A stretch of 64,000 bases of DNA from Entomortierella parvispora (GCA_963573315.1 OY752151.1:1674001-1738000); one strand, 5' to 3'; positions 33,803-44,989 are shown, numbered from the stretch's first letter. Notes: generated from the letters alone by a model not told the origin. Program-made: numbers and translations.

Positions 33803-35728
33803 CTATTGATGATGCAGCTCCATGTTGTCACTTCTGTCGACAAGGGGTAGCTTCCAGACATGACGCACAATGGGCAATTGAACCAACTTGTTCAAAAGAT
33901 CTGGATCTCGATTGTCATCGGGCAAGAAGCAACACATGGCAATTGACGCTGTGGGTCCGAGCGCCTGTTGAACCTGTTCCTGGAACGCCGTATCGCCTTG
34001 CATCGTGCCTTGCAACTCCGTGGTTTCCTTGAATTGGACAATGACGGCAGAATAGGACAATGGCGGCACTGGCACTGGGGCGCGGATTGTGGTAGACACG
34101 GAGGTCGGCAGAGTGGTTTGTGAGGATGAGGGCGGTGTTGCGTGTCTAGGGAGTGTTGCAGCTGCAGCTGTTGTTGGGGGTAAGGGGTGTCGTACGGAGA
34201 GTGAAGGTGTCACAACAGCGTTGTTGACAATTCGAGACTGACTTTCCGAAATCATTGAAGTCAACAAGGCAGAACCAGACAAAGGCATGATAGAGGTAAA
34301 AATAGGAGCAGTGGAAGTGGCAATTGCTTGCTGGTGTGATACAGACGGTCCTTGCATATTGGACATGTTGTTGTTGGTTGTAATGGATGAAGCTGTCCTT
34401 GCGCTCGAGTTGGTGCCAAAGGCAGAAACATGGTCACTGGAAAGGGTTGTAGGAACCACAGCGACTGCACTTGCAGAAGTCCCAGCAGAAACCGTGGACA
34501 GCGGCGGGGATGAAGGCCAAGCAGGAATTGCAGACCGTGCTTGAGGAGCTCGATGGGGTCCCAGAGCGTAAAAGCTTCGATGGTGATGGCGGCCTGCGAT
34601 CAAGGACAAAGCGGTGGGAGCCTGGGAAACTTGCTGCTTCCCTTCTTCCTCCTCTTCCTCTTCTGAAGAATGCATGTCGACCCCGCTGTCAGATCCGCTG
34701 TCACGCTGCTGCTGCTGCTGGGCTCGCTCAATTACTCTGACCACGCTTGAGGTGGCCCGTGTTGCGTCGTTGTATTTGGGCAATGTGGTCGATGAAACGT
34801 TGTCAGAAGTTGGAGCCCGATTTGACGTTTCTTGGCCGGATCGCCACAGGGTCAGCATCCCTGTTACAGCACCATTCGTGGACCTCTGCTGGCATCGTCG
34901 CCAAAGTTGCTCTCGCTCCAGGGCCATCTTGCGGCGCTCGTACTCTGCCGCTTGGCGATAAGCTCGAATCCGCTCTTGCTCAATCGTCTCTGCCTCAGTT
35001 GTTTCCTCTTTCTTCACGTCCACCTTTTCCGGCGGTCGGCAAAGACTCGGTTGTGAAGACAACGGTGATGAAGGCGATGCAGGGGCAGTTGTGAGGGTAG
35101 CACGGCTGGCAGAGACCCGACTCTGTGATGGAACATCAGCTGCCGAGTCGCCGCCGCGTGGTCGCACCGCAATTGAGTGAATGTTTACAGGAAGGACAAG
35201 TTGCTGAGATTGCTCTTGTTGTTGTTGTAGTTGCTGTTGCTGCTGTTGCTGCTGCTGATAATATCGGAATAAAGCGCTCGCGCTCGGAGAGGATCTTCGC
35301 TGTTGCTGTCGCTGAAGTCGCTGGTGTTGTGTCTGCCTCGTCGTTTGACTCTGATCCGGCTCAAAGGCACTTGTACTAGGTACAACGGAAGATAATGTGG
35401 GGACATGGCGCTCGGACTGCTGTTGCTGCAATTGCTGCTGATGTTGATGCTGGACTTGCGTCCGCGGTAGAGATGGTGGCGTCGGTACCATTGAGGGCTG
35501 ACGATGAATAGCCGGCTGATCTGCGTAGTGTTGTCTAAGAGCTTGATAGTGCTGGGTCAATCTTCTCTGCGGGTGCCTTGGAGGCAAAACTGGCGGTGTT
35601 GTAAGCGATGAGGACCGTGGGGACGATGTGGAAGGTGCGTTGTGATGGTGGTGGATGACAGCCGGACCGCAGTGACTGGACGAGGACATCAACTCCTCGT
35701 CATTCTCCCAGTTGATTGGAATACCCAT
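33803..35728 (-). CDS. Poly-Gln hypothetical protein with conserved-looking C-terminus
   Basis: A single long exon of 641 residues beginning MGIPINWENDEELMSS. The frame stays open upstream, but the sequence just before the ATG (TTTCTTCCTCAG) looks like an acceptor, so a 5'-leader intron is likely and this ATG is preferred. Composition: His/Pro/Ser and long Gln runs (near 35215-35255 and 35420-35450), a charged helix (IEQERIRAYRQAAEYERRKM), an acidic Glu run, then Ser/Thr/Ala-rich linkers. Only the last 80 residues look folded (LSYSAVIVQFKETTELQG, IAMCCFLPDDNRDPDLLNKL, PIVRHVWKLPLVDR). No family was recognised. Poly-Gln proteins of this kind are often transcriptional regulators, which is only a guess here. 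Confidence 0.6.
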   Translation of the reverse strand: MGIPINWENDEELMSSSSHCGPAVIHHHHNAPSTSSPRSSSLTTPPVLPPRHPQRRLTQHYQALRQHYADQPAIHRQPSMVPTPPSLPRTQVQHQHQQQLQQQQSERHVPTLSSVVPSTSAFEPDQSQTTRQTQHQRLQRQQQRRSSPSASALFRYYQQQQQQQQQLQQQQEQSQQLVLPVNIHSIAVRPRGGDSAADVPSQSRVSASRATLTTAPASPSSPLSSQPSLCRPPEKVDVKKEETTEAETIEQERIRAYRQAAEYERRKMALEREQLWRRCQQRSTNGAVTGMLTLWRSGQETSNRAPTSDNVSSTTLPKYNDATRATSSVVRVIERAQQQQQRDSGSDSGVDMHSSEEEEEEEGKQQVSQAPTALSLIAGRHHHRSFYALGPHRAPQARSAIPAWPSSPPLSTVSAGTSASAVAVVPTTLSSDHVSAFGTNSSARTASSITTNNNMSNMQGPSVSHQQAIATSTAPIFTSIMPLSGSALLTSMISESQSRIVNNAVVTPSLSVRHPLPPTTAAAATLPRHATPPSSSQTTLPTSVSTTIRAPVPVPPLSYSAVIVQFKETTELQGTMQGDTAFQEQVQQALGPTASIAMCCFLPDDNRDPDLLNKLVQLPIVRHVWKLPLVDRSDNMELHHQ

Positions 35729-36433
35729 TTGGATCTTGGCTGTTTGCTGAGGAAGAAAGGCAAAATGTGTGTTGGTTAGCTGGTAGATTGGCAGGCGAAA
35801 GGGTAGGTTGCAGGCAAAAGAAATGGAGCGATGCGAAGGTGGAGACAAAGGGGGGAAAGGAAGGAGGGGGGAGTGAGAAGATGATGATGGTTTTAAAGGG
35901 CAACAAAAAAAACATTGCTGCTAAAGTCCAAAGTTCATTTGCTTCCTCATTGGTACCCTTGGACAACAACCCCCCTTGGAACATTCAACGAAAGTGGCAC
36001 CCATTATTTTTTGCATTGCTGCAGGATATGGAATTGATGAAGGGGGGGAAGAGTCGTTTCCTTTGTGTTCAAGGATCGTTTGCATTAACAACTGCTGCAG
36101 GATGGCCCAAACGAACGAGCGCAAGAGAGGTTGGTCAGGGCACGGACAGATTCGAACCACCATGCGCTTTCAATTCTTTTGCCAACCCTACCAGCCAACA
36201 AGAGCATCCGAACAGTCCAGGGGTCCATCCCAGTTTGAAAAACTGCTTTGTCTTGTTTTTTTCAAGCGTGGCACTGCTGCTACTTGGGTCGAATAATGTC
36301 GATTAGGGAAGCTTTGACGTTGGTATGCCCTCGATTGCTTGGGCAAGGATCTCTTTTCATTAATAGCAGTATTACAATGCGCCAGAGTCAAGGACAGCAG
36401 AGTCAAGGACCACAATTCGTTCAAGGCTAATGC

Positions 36434-36464
<31 letters not shown>

Positions 36465-37676
36465 GAATTGCTTGAGGACGAGCAGTTCGCAACGATATCT
36501 CGAGGCGAGTGGATCAGATCCACAGGATCCATCGTGGAAGGGGGGTTTCGGTATTTGATGTATCATCCCTTCAACATGCAGCAGGGTGCCTCTGTGCAGT
36601 CTCAAGTTTTGATTTGGAGAGGAATAGGGGAGGTTGGCGATTGGAGAACGTCAGGGTCTGGGCTGATGGTGTGCGAGTATGTTGCATGAACCTCGCGCGT
36701 AGTTCGAAAGGTAGGTTGATGCACGTCCAGGAGTCCTAGGAATGACTCTTTTACTTGTGGGGCAGTAGTTGATCAACTGGGTGTGGCAACCGACTCTTTG
36801 GGCCCACTCCAGCACAGCGCTGTTTGTTTGCCTGAAGTGGGTGGCAGCCTGTGATCATTTACGTCAGAGGATCGATCCAAGGAAAGATGTATATATATGG
36901 TGGGGTGTGCGAAGTGACTTGGTTGCGTTATGGTGAGCAGGATGACGACAGCTGGAAAAGGAGAGCGCAAGAAGAGAGGCGGGTAGAGGGCGGAGGTCAT
37001 TTGGGTGTGGATTTGCTCTCAAAGGTACGTTGGTGTGACAGCAAGTCATACTGTAGTTGAGTCGACAGACAGGTCAGGTCTGCGGCTCGTTCCTGTTCCT
37101 GTTGTTCCCTCTTGCGCCTCACACGGGGAGTCCCTTCACACACACAGAGAGAGAGAAGACAAACAGAGCAAGAAGAGTCGGCATGTCATTCTGGACAAGA
37201 AAGAATGTCTCTCTGTTACCACCACCACCACAGGAGCAAAGAGAAGCAAGAAGCAAGAAGCAGAGCATCGTGATTCGTCTGCGTGTCGGGTGGTCCAATC
37301 GGTCACACGGGCACAATCGCACAAATCAATCACTCATTATTCATTCATTCTTCTCGACACGGGTTCACTTGCGTCGCACCAGGAACCTTGTTTGTTTCCC
37401 TTTGTTCTTAAAAGGGCGGGACCTCAAACGGATGCATGCAATCCATTCATTCTCTTTTTCCTTCTTCTTCTTGTTCTCCTTCATCCATTCCACATCTCAC
37501 ATTCCACCCTTCTTGTCGACTCTTCTTCTCTCTCTTGTCCCTTCTTCTTCTTGTTCCTTCTTCCTCTTCTCTTCTCTCTCCGCCCTTTTTTTTTACTTTT
37601 TTTATTCTTTGTTCAACCTACTACCACACCCCTTCAAGACCAACACACACCGTAGGACGCCAAGCTACCCTTCATC
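35729..37676. other. Intergenic: divergent promoter region of poly-Gln gene and fungalysin
   Basis: About 1.95 kb between outward-facing starts. It holds a 27-base A-run at 36434-36460 and a long CT-rich leader (37430-37620) directly upstream of the fungalysin ATG. Open frames inside have no family features. Confidence 0.5.
36434..36460. repeat. Poly(A) homopolymer tract
   Basis: 27 consecutive A on plus, in non-coding sequence. Its length is likely variable or prone to assembly error. Confidence 0.9.
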
Positions 37677-40448
37677 ATGAAGTTCTCAAAGTCCCAGTCC
37701 TACTCCATCCTCGCTGCCATGGTTGCTGTTGCCAGCACCACCTCGGCTCACCGTGCCCATGTCCAGCCCTTTGGCCCTGAGCTCGCTCACAAGGAGTACC
37801 AGACGCCCACCAGCGTCAGCAATGGTCTCCTCTCCCACCATTCCTTCTTTTCCGGCTCGGCCTCGAACCCTGAGCAAGCTGCCATCGAGTTTGTCGAGAG
37901 ACAAGTGACCGATTCCGACTATATTGTCAAGAACGCCTACACGTCCAAGCACAACGGTGTCACCCATGTCTACCTCAAGGTAAGCTTGTCGATCTGAAAT
38001 CTACAGAAATGCGCCCAGAAAAAAATTGGCATCAGACGACTGAATACTACATCCTTGTCCTCCACTAACGCTTGTACCCATTCATTTAGCAACGCATCGA
38101 TGGACTGGAGGTCGTTAACGGTGACATTAATGTCAACGTCGACAGGCATGGCAACGTTATCTCGTATGGTGATTCGTTCTACAAGGGCAATAGAAAAGCA
38201 AAGTCATCTTTGACTATCAAGGAGTGGATCAAGAAGGAGGCCGAGTCCTTCACTGGCCGCCAGCTCTCTTTTGGTGGATGGAGACATCGCTCGCAGGTAC
38301 GTGGACTCTTTTGCTCTTTATCTCATCTCTCTCCTCTCTTTTCTTGCTTCCATGTGTTTGAAAAGGTGCCGTCAGCTGCGGGGAGAGTGGCGAATGCAGC
38401 GGACTTGAACACGACTTCACCCTTTTTTTTTGGGTCGTTGGCATGGTTTGCCTTCCTTTTTTGTCCTCGAATCCACATCTTGCTGCGAGAGCGACTTGCC
38501 TTTGACAGACCAGACAGACCATGCATAGAGAGCCCCCCTCCTTCTTCACTCATCTTCAGACAGTGGTTCTTTTGTTTGGTCCGTTGTTGCGTTCGGACGA
38601 TAGGCAACGTCGTCCCTCACTCCCTCTTCGCTGTCCCTCCTTTGCCTCCTTCCTGCCCGCCTTCTCCCTTTCTTCGTCTCCCCTATTCGCGTTTCCCTTC
38701 AGTTCAATCCAATTTTGTGCACTCGACCCAATCTGGTCACATGGGGCTGCGCCAATCCCGTCTCACCCTTCAGCCCCTGAGCAATTTGCACACGAACGCA
38801 TACGAATGCTGGTGGAATGCAATACATCGACGCGTCACTTTGGTACTAACCACAACCATCGTCATCTTTTTCTCTCTTGTAGCGCCAGCAGGGATCTTCC
38901 TATGACGAGCCAACTGGCCCCAAAGCCGTCATCTCGCCTCAGGATGCGCTCCTGTCCTTTGCCCGCCACCTCAACGTCGAGATTCCTCGCCCCGAGGACA
39001 TGGACATTGTCTCCACCAACTCTCTTCGTTCGGACAAGGTCGAGGTCGTCATGACCAACTGTCCCCTCACTGCCAACGGGCAGGTTCCCGTTGCTCAGGC
39101 CTATATCCAGACTGATGATGGCGAGCTCCAGCTTGTCTACGACTTCCAGGTCGAGATGAAGGATACCGATAACTGGTTCCATGTCCAAGTCAATGCCGAG
39201 AATGGCAAGGTGATGCAGATTGTCGACTGGGTCGCCGATGCTACCTACAACGTCTACCCCATGGGCATCAACGACCCCTTGGAGGGCGATCGCGAGCTCG
39301 TTGTGGATCCTGCCCACCCTCCTGCCTCCCCCTTGGGCTGGAACCGACAGGCTCAGAACAAAAACTTTACCACCACTATCGGCAACAACGTCTACGCTGG
39401 AGAGAACCGCAGGAACGGAAACGACTGGCAAAACAACCCCAAGCCCGAGGGTAAGGTTGGCAAGGACGGAGAGCTTACCTTTGACTTCAGGATTGACTTG
39501 GAGAAGGATCCTCAGACATATGTGGATGCCGCTGTCGTGAACCTGTTCTACTGGAACAACCAGGTCCATGATGTTTTCCACCACTATGGTTTCGATGAGG
39601 AGTCTGGTAACTTCCAGGAGAACAACTTTGGTCGTGGTGGTCTGGAGAAGGATGCCGTCATTGCCAACGCCCAGGATGGTTCAGGCTACAACAATGCCAA
39701 CTTTGCCACTCCTCCCGATGGTCAACACGGAAAGATGCGTATGTACGTCTGGGACGTGACCGAGATTGCGCGCGACGGTGACTTGGAAAGCGGCATCATC
39801 ATTCACGAGTACGCTCACGGTATCTCGACCCGTTTGACCGGAGGTCCCGCCAACTCTGGATGTTTGGGATGGGGTGAGGCCGGTGGTATGGGTGAGGGAT
39901 GGGGTGATTTCTTCGCGACCATGTTCCGCCAAAAGAAGCAGCACAACTACGAATCCGAGTTTGATATGGGATCGTACGCTAATGGTGGTCAAGGTATCCG
40001 CCGCTACACGTACTCGACCTCGCTCGAGACCAACCCCTCGACCTTCAAGATTATGGATGGTCCCGCTTACTGGGGAGTGCACGCCAAGGGTGAGGTCTGG
40101 GCCGAGATGTTGTACGAGGTTTACAGGAATTTGAACCTCCGTCTTCCTTTCACGGACGACTGGTACACCGAAGACAAGACCAGCTACGCCAACACTTTGG
40201 TTCTTCAACTGGTTGTTGACGGTTTGAAGCTGCAGCCCTGCACGCCTTCCTTCATCCAGGCTCGTGACGCTATCCTTCAGGCCGAGAAATTGTTGACCGA
40301 GGGTCGCTACAAGTGCGATATCTGGAGAGCCTTCTCCAAGCGTGGTCTTGGACCCAAGGCCAAGGTCGTCGGCGCCAACTCGCCCTTCGGAAGCGTTCGT
40401 ACCGAGCACTTTGATCTTCCAAAGTCCTGTACCGAGGATAACGAGTAA
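37677..40448 (+). CDS. Fungalysin, secreted M36 metallopeptidase
   Basis: Three exons (37677-37979, 38090-38296, 38883-40448) give 691 residues. A signal peptide (KSQSYSILAAMVAVASTTSA) precedes the FTP propeptide (KHNGVTHVYLKQRIDGLEVV, GNVISYGDSFYKGN). The catalytic domain has the zinc site HEYAHG (IIIHEYAHGISTRLTGGP), the downstream glutamate in GGMGEGWGDFF, and AYWGVHAKGEVWAEMLYEVY. This is a complete M36 enzyme, expected to be secreted as a zymogen and to digest extracellular protein for nutrition. The second intron (586 bases) is far longer than others in the window and is CT-rich. Part of exon 3 (40086-40178) has a degenerate copy at 44352-44443. Confidence 0.96.
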
Positions 40449-40499
40449 AAAAAAGTCAGCGTGCCTTCTTTTTTGTATCTGACCTTTATGTCTTCATAC

Positions 40500-40523
40500 C
40501 CTCCCCTCCCCTCCCCTCCCCTT
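40500..40523. repeat. (CTCCC)n short tandem repeat
   Basis: Four to five CTCCC units in the fungalysin 3' flank. Confidence 0.8.
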
Positions 40524-40884
40524 TCTCTCTATCGTTTGTATATTTATCATTTTTTATTATCTTGATGAGCCGATGCCTCTTCTTCTTCGACATAGTTATT
40601 ATCTCGTTTTTGTCAATAGCCTCTTTACCACCTTCCCACTCAACTTTTGTCGAAGTAAACGTACAATTTTAACCCTAAAAACATGAGTGCGATATCTGCT
40701 TCAAGTTTCTCAGCATTATCACTTACCACATCGAATCAACATCATAGCCGTTCCTGACTTGTTCTTGACATTCGTGATAGTTCATAATTGCCCGATGCTT
40801 ACTGTACACGCTATTATATTGACACTATTATACAGGATAACTTGTTATACAACAGAAGAAAGAGGGAGAAGGTCCTGCAATGGC

Positions 40885-41605
40885 TTAAGGTCGAGCTGGA
40901 TACGCCGAACCGATTCCACATGGATGCCTGGCAATCCATTCGCGCACATCTTGAATATCCTTGCCGTGCCACTTGTGTGGGAGCAAGACGCCCACTCGGT
41001 CCTGGAGGCCGATGATGACGCGGAGCACCGGCCAGTGCTCCCGCATCCACTCTAGCTCCAACACTCCTATCTTGTGTGCCAATCTAGACACATCCAAAGT
41101 TCTGAGCTGCTTGAGCCCCGAGAGCTTGTCAAGGCCAGATGACAAGGACAACGAGACGCAGTCGAACTGGTTCGTCTGGGAATCTGTGAGAGGGGTAGTC
41201 CAGTTTGCCTCTGGCATCCGAGGGATCTTCGAGCTGCCACTTTGGGGGCCGTGCCCAAGGGTGAGCTCCTTCAACGACATGAGCCTTCCCAGCTGGTGGT
41301 ACACCTTGCGGTGAATCTCACAGGCCTCGTCGCTGTGGGCGAAAACGAAAATACTTCCGACATCAGAACGCGGGATCCCGGAAATACTAAGACAGAGGGA
41401 CTCTAGTCCTAAGCAGGACGACGACTAGGGCGTGAAGGTATCCGAGCTGCGCCAGTGCAATCCTTCTCTTCCTTGTTAACCTCGCCATCGATACTCCCTT
41501 CCTCCTTCTCGGCTTCACCAATCTCGCTGAAATGGCGGCCTCTTTGGTCGCACTCAGGCGCAGGCAGCAGTAGCAGAATCTCACGAGAACAGCAATGCGA
41601 TGCAA
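40885..41605 (-). pseudogene. F-box/LRR-type gene, C-terminal fragment (copy 1)
   Basis: The minus-strand frame 40885-41304 reads MSLKELTLGHGPQSGSSKIP, then LSSGLDKLSGLKQLRTLDVS and MREHWPVLRVIIGLQDRVG. This is typical of the C-terminal repeats of fungal F-box/LRR proteins. The sequence 41347-41605, ending in a VPLS-stop frame, belongs to a neighbouring degenerate piece. No F-box or start is attached. Pieces with the same LKEL/LREL block recur at 44.1, 44.5 and 46.7 kb, so this is one member of a local decayed family. Confidence 0.55.
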
Positions 41606-41668
41606 GCATGCAATGAAGAAGAGAGATTGCTGTGATTGCTCACTCTCGGCGGCAGGGCCTTCCTTTAG

Positions 41669-42485
41669 TACATACGTTCTGCACGCGTCAAACGGGATGG
41701 ACGTTCTCTCGTCGCCACCAGCCCTTAAGAACAGTCCCGCCGCCGCAGCACTTTATGTACGCGCCACTTTCCCCCATATAACGCACATGCCATTCACGCT
41801 CTCTTGCTCATCAACCATGCCCGTCCTCATGCACTACTTTCCAGCGTCATCGCCCTTCCCATGCACTACTTTCTCGCTTTGAACGCAACGACTTGCAACA
41901 CCTCGATCTGGCGGAACCACTACCACTTCGTTCCGGACGACAAGATTACTATCAAAGACATGATTTTCTGCTGGTTTGGTTTGTTGGTGGTGGCTGTTAT
42001 TTGTGTTGGTTGGTTTCTTGTGTTGGTTGGTTTTATGTGTTGGTTCGTTTCTTGCGTTGGTGTGTTCTGGTGTTGGTGGGTTTCTTGTGTTGGTTGTGTT
42101 GGCTCCTTACTGTTTACTGTTTGTTGTTTGCTGTTTGCTGCTTTGCTGCTTTGCGGGTTGTTTCTTTCCTGTTCGTTTCTCCCCCATGTCTTGGCTCTCA
42201 GGTCGACCGCTCCCTCTTACCCCCCCGCCCCCAGTCAGCGAAGGACGACCTTGTGCGTGGGCGACCCCTATCTGAATTTATTCTAGTCACGCCATGCCGA
42301 GTGGGGAGTAGGGAACCATGGAGGCGTCGCTGGGTATCTCTAGGTTCAGTCTTCGACCTGACCGGCCACCCAAGGTAAGTCAAGGTAAGTGGGGTGCGAT
42401 AGCCTGCCGCCTGCTCGCGGCGCGCCCTGCACTGCTTGTCTTTTTTCCGTCTCCTCCAGGTTGTCTGGTGGTGGTGGAGAGCAAG
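41669..42485. repeat. Local duplicated block, copy A
   Basis: Begins with CATACGTTCTGCACGCGTCA, continues through a CTTAAGAACAGTCCCGCCG block and a TGTTGG-rich stretch (about 41967-42170), and ends with GCCTGCCGCCTGCTC near 42402 and GTCTGGTGGTGGTG near 42466. The same parts occur in the same order at 43359-43870. Plus-strand frames across the TGTTGG part are low-complexity Val/Leu/Cys strings and are not called. Confidence 0.7.
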
Positions 42486-43229
42486 TTGACTGAGAGCAGG
42501 CCATAGATAGCTGTTCATTTGTGTTCTTCATAACCGCAATATAAGCATGGAGATCCTTTTATCTATGACCAAATCTCACTCGCAATCGAAGGCTGACCGT
42601 TGCTTCATACTGGATCGTATCCTGGGACTACATGGAACCATTGCAGTCAGCATCGTCGGTGCCCCAAAGTTTTCTAACACTGAAGAAGCCTGTGGTCCTG
42701 CGGTCTTCGGACCAGCTTTCAATTCACTACTCCTTCACTGCACGCGTCTCCGTTGATCTGCTCCTCGGATTGTCCTACTTGCTTCGCTGCACCGGTCGAG
42801 ATCATCCGTAATCTTTCATGGACTTGCCATTGCTTGACCTATTATCATCACAATAAAACATGTCATCAACTATGAGCAGCGAGACCGACTGTTTATTTGT
42901 AGTTTAGAAATGCTGGGGGACGGAGGGGCCAGATCGCGACCGCGAAAGCTTTTGATCCTTGGGAAATTCAAGTAGACACCACGGAAGAGCGCGATGCAAT
43001 GAGCACTGCAATTGTGCTTCAACCTCCAGGAAGTCAACGATCATTTATCACTACTTCGTCGTAGTGTATCTTGCCCCGGTCTCTCATCTTGGGAATATCA
43101 TGCTTACTTACTTCACTGGCTTCAGTGATATCTTCAACCAACTCTTTATGAATATGATACAATATTATGATACACAATGTTATGATACAATATATACAAC
43201 TTATGGCAATGACGGGAATGCGGACCCGA
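42486..43229. other. AT-richer unassigned stretch in the duplicated region
   Basis: No gene or recognisable repeat. A 69-codon frame at 42547-42756 has no family features. Confidence 0.4.
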
Positions 43230-43370
43230 TCCCGTGAGGATGCTTAGTCATCCATGCTCTGACTCTCTGAAGGTGTTCACCCTGCCACTTGTCAGGCATC
43301 GAGATCCCGACTCGATCCTCGAGCCCGACGATGGAGTGGAGGACTGGCCAATTCAATCTCATACGTTCTG
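43230..43370 (-). pseudogene. F-box/LRR C-terminal fragment (copy 2)
   Basis: Read on minus, this gives NWPVLHSIVGLEDRVG followed by MPDKWQGEHLQRVRAW. It aligns with HWPVLRVIIGLQDRVG and LPHKWHGKDIQDVREW of copy 1. The rest of the gene is missing: the fragment abuts the CATACGTTCTGC repeat directly, where copy 1 has about 630 bases between them. Confidence 0.6.
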
Positions 43371-43870
43371 CACGCGTCAAACGGCTTAAGAACAGTCCCG
43401 CCGCACAGCACTTTGCGCGCCACCAATTCCCTCATATAACACATGCATGGTGCTGCACTTTTTTCTTGTTCATCAACCATTGCCCTTCCTCATGAACTGC
43501 ACTACTTTTGGAGTCCTACAAAGCAAGGACTCGCTAGTATTGTCGACCTGGCGAAAACCTCTACCACCTCGTTGCCTAGGACAACACTATTACACTATTA
43601 CTTTTTTTTGCTGGTTTTGTTTGTTGGTGGTGGTTGTTTCTTGAGTTGGTTGTTTCTTGGGTTTGTTGCTTCTTGGGTGGGTTATTTCTTAGGCGAGTTT
43701 TTTCTTGGGTGGGTTGTTTCTTGGGTTGGCTGGTATAGTTGTTTGCTTGTTTGCTGTTTGTTGATTGCTGTTTGCGGCAAGGTAAGTGGGACGCGATGGC
43801 CTGCCGCCTGCTCATTGACGCGCCCTGCACTACTTGTCTCTTCATCTCCTCTCAGGCTATCTGGCTACGT
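43359..43870. repeat. Local duplicated block, copy B
   Basis: Shares CATACGTTCTGCACGCGTCA, the CTTAAGAACAGTCCCGCCG block, the TTGG/TTGTTTCTTGGG-rich stretch and GCGATGGCCTGCCGCCTGCT with copy A at 41669-42485, with internal deletions. Confidence 0.7.
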
Positions 43871-44015
43871 TCTTCACACCCTTCCCCTAATCTGTGTATT
43901 AATATAGACTATATTAAAAGAAATTTATTTATTTATTTGAATATATTCTCTCTACTACCTTGTTCTCCAACTCTTGCCGAAATGAACGCAAGTGAGATGG
44001 GCCACCACAGTGGCT

Positions 44016-44290
44016 TCATGTTCTGGCTATCCATAATAATTGCTGGGAGGTGGATTTCGCTTTCGCTATGAAACGGCCTGATTTGCGTCTACATTCGTGG
44101 GATCTTGGGACTTTTGCTCTGAAGGCCGTGTCCAAGGGAGAGCTCTCCCTCAACGAGTCGGGTCTACTCCACCGGCCGAACACCCTATGGTTGTTCAATC
44201 ACTTGGTCGTTGCGGGCGAATATGAAGACCCTTACAACAGCGTAGGGGTTGGCGAATTGCTGCACTGAGCTCCAAAGCTTCCGTGGGCGA
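44016..44290 (-). pseudogene. F-box/LRR fragment (copy 3), frameshifted
   Basis: Homologous at DNA level to 46600-46880: shared runs include GGGCGAATATGAAGACCC and ATTGCTGCACTGAGCTC, plus the block around TTGGGACTTTTGCTCTGA. The LREL-type motif is present but in shifted frames (LRESSPLDTAFRAKVPRSHE). It ends abruptly near 44290 at GGGCGATC, where foreign sequence starts. Confidence 0.55.
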
Positions 44291-44351
44291 TCAAAGAAAG
44301 AAAGAAAGAGAAAAAGTAAGACCAATTCAGTTCTCCACAACAAAGGGGAGG
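44291..44351 (+). repeat. Copied fragment of hydrolase-gene intron
   Basis: The AAAG-rich stretch followed by GTAAGACCAATTCAGTTCTC matches 48816-48870 (GTAAGACCAATTGAGTTCTC after an AAAG run), which is the intron between exons 2 and 3 of the downstream lipase gene. About 40 bases align well. Confidence 0.65.
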
Positions 44352-44443
44352 AAGGGTGAGGTCTGGGTGGGGATGTTGTACGAGGTTTACCGGAATTTGA
44401 ACCTCTGTCTTCCTTTCACGGATAACTGGTACACCGCCGACAA
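44352..44443 (+). pseudogene. Fungalysin exon-3 fragment
   Basis: 92 bases that match 40086-40178 of the intact fungalysin gene with about ten differences. The frame still reads KGEVWVGMLYEVYRNLNLCL and PFTDNWYTADK. Both ends stop sharply. It has no promoter, start or zinc site. Confidence 0.85.
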
Positions 44444-44921
44444 ATACAGTCGAATTGGCTCGCCTTGCCTCTGGCCTTCGAAATTCCACTTTGAGGGGGA
44501 TGTGTGCAAGGGTGAGCTCCCTCAACAATATGAGCCTACCCAGCTGGCCGTATATCGTCGCTGAATGTCACTGGCTTGGTCCCTGTAGGCGAATACGAAT
44601 ACGCCTTCAACATTCGAGCGCGGGATCCCAGAAATATTAAGAGATAGGGACTCTAGACCCAACCAAGACCGCGACTATAACCGTAGCCGGGCGAAAGGTG
44701 TTGGAGCTGCCGCCAGAGTAGTCACTCTCTTCCTTCTGAACCTCATCATCGACTTCCTTTATCGTCTTCCTTAATCTCGCCAGTCTCGAGCGGGTGAATC
44801 CACAAATCACTCTCAATTCCTTTGCCTTCACAAGAACTTTGCTCCGGAACCCACGGACGCCCTCCACAACGAGTTCCTCAACTCCTCTGGTCCTGTCTTC
44901 TATGATACCAGATGGAGACAC
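44444..44921 (-). pseudogene. F-box/LRR fragments (copy 4)
   Basis: The minus frame near 44460-44528 reads MLRELTLAHIPLKVEFRRPE, which matches the LKEL block of copy 1. At 44590-44720 the DNA matches 41340-41460 (shared GCGGGATCCC and GGGACTCTAG). A minus frame 44637-44921 ends in VLVGSRVPIS, like the VLLRTRVPLS end next to copy 1. Confidence 0.5.
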
Positions 44922-44989
44922 CGTTAAGCATCTTCATTCAATGCCCTCCAGGAACTAGCCCAGAACATCATCCGTGATACCCGGCACAT

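Noticed and set aside
33630-33850. Plus-strand ORF beginning MPRRIPRQGRR
   Set aside because: Overlaps the 3' end of the minus-strand poly-Gln gene and has no independent support.
36110-36185. tRNA-like B-box (GGTTCGAATC on minus near 36150)
   Set aside because: The T-stem would be mostly wobble pairs, and no A-box or acceptor stem could be placed.
38210-38905. Plus-strand 231-codon frame reading through fungalysin intron 2
   Set aside because: It is exon 2 continued into the intron. The splice sites at 38297 and 38882 restore the protease frame.
41804-42378. Plus-strand frames rich in Val/Leu/Cys/Trp in the TGTTGG stretch
   Set aside because: They translate a simple-sequence repeat in several frames at once. 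No start context or conservation.
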